Made by a program: the position numbers and the translations under genes. Source: Bacillota bacterium (GTDB taxonomy: Bacteria; Bacillota; Limnochordia; DTU087). Taken from it: a stretch of DNA of 52,629 bases. Positions 50,020-52,629 of the stretch are shown here, piece by piece (the stretch's first letter is position 1; every line of letters begins with the position of its first letter). Location of the stretch: NCBI GenBank assembly GCA_012518315.1, contig JAAYSL010000066.1, positions 1-52,629 of the forward strand, written 5' to 3'. The notes under the pieces are model-generated. The model worked only from the letters and a program-made list of their open reading frames with translations. It made no database searches and was not told where the DNA came from.

Positions 50020-51283
50020 AGCCCAATACCTCCCTGGGATCAGTGATTACTCCGGTCAATGCACTAGCTGCCGCTACCGCAGGGGAACCAAGGTAAATAG
50101 ACCCTTGCGGATTGCCTAATCTCCCTTGGAAATTCCGGTTAGATGTATTCAAAGATACTTCACCATCACCCAGAATTCCTTCATGCACCCCAACACAGGG
50201 ACCACAACCAGGTGCTAATACAATAGCACCGGCCTCAACTAGTGTTTCAATGTAATCTAGCCTCAAGGCCTCTAGGAAAACCTTGCGGGAAGCAGGAACA
50301 ACAATACACCGCACCTTCGCCGCCACGTGCTTGCCACTCATTATTGAAGCGACTATGGCCAAATCCTCTAGCCGACCATTGGTGCAAGAGCCGATAAACA
50401 CCTGATCAATGGCAGTCCCCACCAGCTCAGTCACGGGGTAAGTGTTATCTACTGTATGGGGAGCCGCTAAAGTCGGTTCTAACTTGGCGGCATCAATGAT
50501 AATAACCCGTTCATAATTGGCATCACTATCAGCAGCTAAGGGCTTATAGTCTTCTGGTCGACCCTGTGCCGTAAGGTATTCTTGGGTAACGGCATCACTG
50601 GCAATAAGACCCACCTTCGCACCGGCTTCCACCGCCATGTTAGCCAGGGTCAGTCTTTCCCACATAGGCATAGCGGCAATAGTCTCACCGGCAAATTCCA
50701 AGGCCTTGTAGGTGGCCCCATCGGCTCCCAGCAGCCCAACGAGATGCAGGATAAGGTCTTTAGCATACACCCCTACAGGTAGCTCTCCATTCACCTCAAT
50801 CCGGATAGTCTCTGGCACTCTAAACCAAGTCTTCCCTAAGGCCATGCCCATGGCCACATCTGTAGAACCCATGCCCGTGGCAAAGGCAGCTAAGGCACCA
50901 GCCATACAGGTATGGGAGTCAGCCCCAATGATCACTTTGCCGGGGGCAGCATAATCCTCTGCAACTATCTGGTGGCAAACCCCTTCACCAACATCAGATA
51001 ATCTACACCCGGTTTTTTCGGCAAAGCTCCTCAGTAGCATGTGATCATTGGATAACTCTTTGCGGGGGCTAGGTGCGGCGTGATCGATGAATAAGATGGT
51101 GCTTTCGGGGCGAGCTGCTTTCTCCATTCCGATTTTCTCAAGCTGTCGCACAGCAAGTGGCCCTGTCCCATCCTGGGTCAAGGCCACGTCTACATCACAA
51201 ACGATGATCTGACCTGCCCGGACCTCCCGGCCCACCCGTTGGCTCAAGATTTTCTCAGCCAATGTCAATCCCATTGTCTCCAT
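50003..51283 (-). CDS. 3-isopropylmalate dehydratase / homoaconitase-family large subunit
   Basis: GLTLAEKILSQRVGREVRAGQIIVCDVDVALTQDGTGPLAVRQ; IGADSHTCMAGALAAFATGMGSTDVA; FIGSCTNGRLEDL; GCGPC. Confidence 0.93.
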   Translation of the reverse strand: METMGLTLAEKILSQRVGREVRAGQIIVCDVDVALTQDGTGPLAVRQLEKIGMEKAARPESTILFIDHAAPSPRKELSNDHMLLRSFAEKTGCRLSDVGEGVCHQIVAEDYAAPGKVIIGADSHTCMAGALAAFATGMGSTDVAMGMALGKTWFRVPETIRIEVNGELPVGVYAKDLILHLVGLLGADGATYKALEFAGETIAAMPMWERLTLANMAVEAGAKVGLIASDAVTQEYLTAQGRPEDYKPLAADSDANYERVIIIDAAKLEPTLAAPHTVDNTYPVTELVGTAIDQVFIGSCTNGRLEDLAIVASIMSGKHVAAKVRCIVVPASRKVFLEALRLDYIETLVEAGAIVLAPGCGPCVGVHEGILGDGEVSLNTSNRNFQGRLGNPQGSIYLGSPAVAAASALTGVITDPREVLGYAAYR

Positions 51284-51499
51284 CCTCCCTAGGGGTTACC
51301 TTGGTAATATTCAACCTGAGAATACAAATGCCTTCCGGCTAATCTTGGCATGGATCCATGTATTAACTACCGAATTGTGCCGACATCATCTGAGCGCGGA
51401 AAATCGGCAGTGAAGCTCACTACCAGTTGGAGAGCTCATGCCGATTTCTGCAAATCTTAAAGCAGGGCAAAAACAGGGCTATCCATGGCAATTGCCGCC

Positions 51500-52629
51500 C
51501 TAGCTAGCATCTTTGCCATGCCCGGTCTCCTGCTTGAAATCTTCATACACATAAACAAGTTCCTTATCGAATAATGCCCGCTTCAATGTCACTGACACTT
51601 CTCTAACCCTAGGTAACAGGCTCTGGGCATCCTCTGGGCTTAGATGAATACCATATTCCAGGAACTTGGCCATCAAAGCTTTTGTACCAGAATGCTTGCC
51701 AATCACAATCTGCCTCTGCAAGCCTACTTCCTCTGGAGTAAAGACCTCATAAGTTGAAGCATCCTTGAGCACACCATCGGCGTGAATACCCGATTCGTGA
51801 GCAAACATGTTAGTACCGACAATGGCCTTCCAGACCGGAAGCTCCCGTCCCGAAGCCCTGGCTACGTACTCACTTGCTTCCCGGAACATATCTGTCTTGA
51901 AATTCAGATCTATGCGAGACAAATACTTAAGTGCCATCACTACTTCTTCTAGAGCTGCGTTCCCTGCCCGCTCCCCTAGGCCATTGATGGTCACCCCGAC
52001 AAACTTTGCCCCACCCCTAACACCAGCTAAGGCATTGGCTGTAGCCATACCGAAATCATTATGTGTATGCATCTCGATCTCTAGGCCAGTTGCCTCCCGC
52101 AGGGTCTGTACTCGCTCACAGATAGTAAAAGGATCCATTATGCCGACAGTATCACAATAGCGTAAGCGATCGGCTCCCACATCCCGGGCTTCTTGTCCAA
52201 ACTTGATGAGAAAATCCATATCTGAGCGGGAAGCATCTTCAGCATTCACAGAAACATACAGACTATGCCGCTTGGCAAAGGCCGCAGCCTCTGTCATATG
52301 TTTCAAAACCCAATCTCGGCTGGTCTGTAGTTTATGTTTGATATGAATATCGGAAGTGGATATGGAAATAGCCACTGCATCGACATCACAAGCCAGGGAG
52401 GCCTCCACGTCTTTGATTACAGCACGGTTCCACGCCATGATACTAGCTTGGAGATCAGCCTTGACAATAGACCGGATAGCTTCTTGCTCATCACCACCCA
52501 TTACGGGAATACCGGCTTCAATCTGATGCACCCCCATGGCATCCAGGAGTTTGGCAATGCGCACTTTCTCATTATTGGCAAAAACCACTCCTGCCGTCTG
52601 CTCACCGTCTCGCAGAGTTGTATCGACAA
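51500..52629 (-). CDS. Homocitrate synthase (NifV)-like / possible Re-citrate synthase, 5' end beyond window
   Basis: Manual 5' extension gives VDTTLRDGEQTAGVVFANNEKVRIAKLLDAMGVHQIEAGIPVMG...; MHTHNDFGMATANALAGVRGGAKFVGVTINGLGERAGNAALEEVVMAL. Confidence 0.88.
   Translation of the reverse strand, partial: VDTTLRDGEQTAGVVFANNEKVRIAKLLDAMGVHQIEAGIPVMGGDEQEAIRSIVKADLQASIMAWNRAVIKDVEASLACDVDAVAISISTSDIHIKHKLQTSRDWVLKHMTEAAAFAKRHSLYVSVNAEDASRSDMDFLIKFGQEARDVGADRLRYCDTVGIMDPFTICERVQTLREATGLEIEMHTHNDFGMATANALAGVRGGAKFVGVTINGLGERAGNAALEEVVMALKYLSRIDLNFKTDMFREASEYVARASGRELPVWKAIVGTNMFAHESGIHADGVLKDASTYEVFTPEEVGLQRQIVIGKHSGTKALMAKFLEYGIHLSPEDAQSLLPRVREVSVTLKRALFDKELVYVYEDFKQETGHGKDAS

Noticed and set aside
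49233-50954. Plus-strand ORFs opposite the EamA/LeuD/LeuC genes
   Set aside because: Antisense to confidently identified minus-strand genes; composition mirrors the opposite strand.
1-52629. CRISPR arrays, toxin-antitoxin, BGCs, retrons, prophage or IS elements
   Set aside because: No regular direct repeats, transposases, integrases, reverse transcriptases or biosynthetic modules were seen in the translated track or intergenic regions.

Overview
The window looks like a chromosomal core segment of a spore-forming, Clostridia-like Firmicute; this is inferred from gene content. Nearly all of it is dense housekeeping and sporulation operons on the minus strand.

Genes in order: gpr (5' part, runs off the left edge), rpsT(+), holA, comEC, comEA, leuS with a T-box leader, spoVAC-spoVAD-spoVAE(+), a SAM methyltransferase, rsfS, an LCP-family protein, yqeK, nadD, proA, proB, yhbY, obgE, rpmA, prp, rplU, rng, a DUF2344 gene and a radical SAM gene, spoIVFB-like M50 protease, rodA, minE, minD, minC, PBP2, mreD, mreC, mreB, radC, maf, DUF4321, cysK, trxB, spoIID-like, MFS transporter, HMA metallochaperone, SPOR protein, folC, valS with a T-box leader, a PhoP/PhoR-type two-component pair(+), a degenerate Lgt paralogue, an EamA transporter, LeuD/LeuC-type aconitase-superfamily subunits, and a homocitrate/Re-citrate synthase-like gene (runs off the right edge).

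I saw no CRISPR array, tRNA, rRNA, transposon, prophage or defence island. I found no convincing novel multi-gene system. The most interesting signals are non-coding:
- an SD-sequestering hairpin before radC
- a compact three-way-junction-like fold before minD
- an attenuator-like set of alternating repeats before leuC
- back-to-back vegetative and forespore-type promoters between leuS and spoVA

All RNA structures and promoters were called by eye. No folding, database or comparative search was run.
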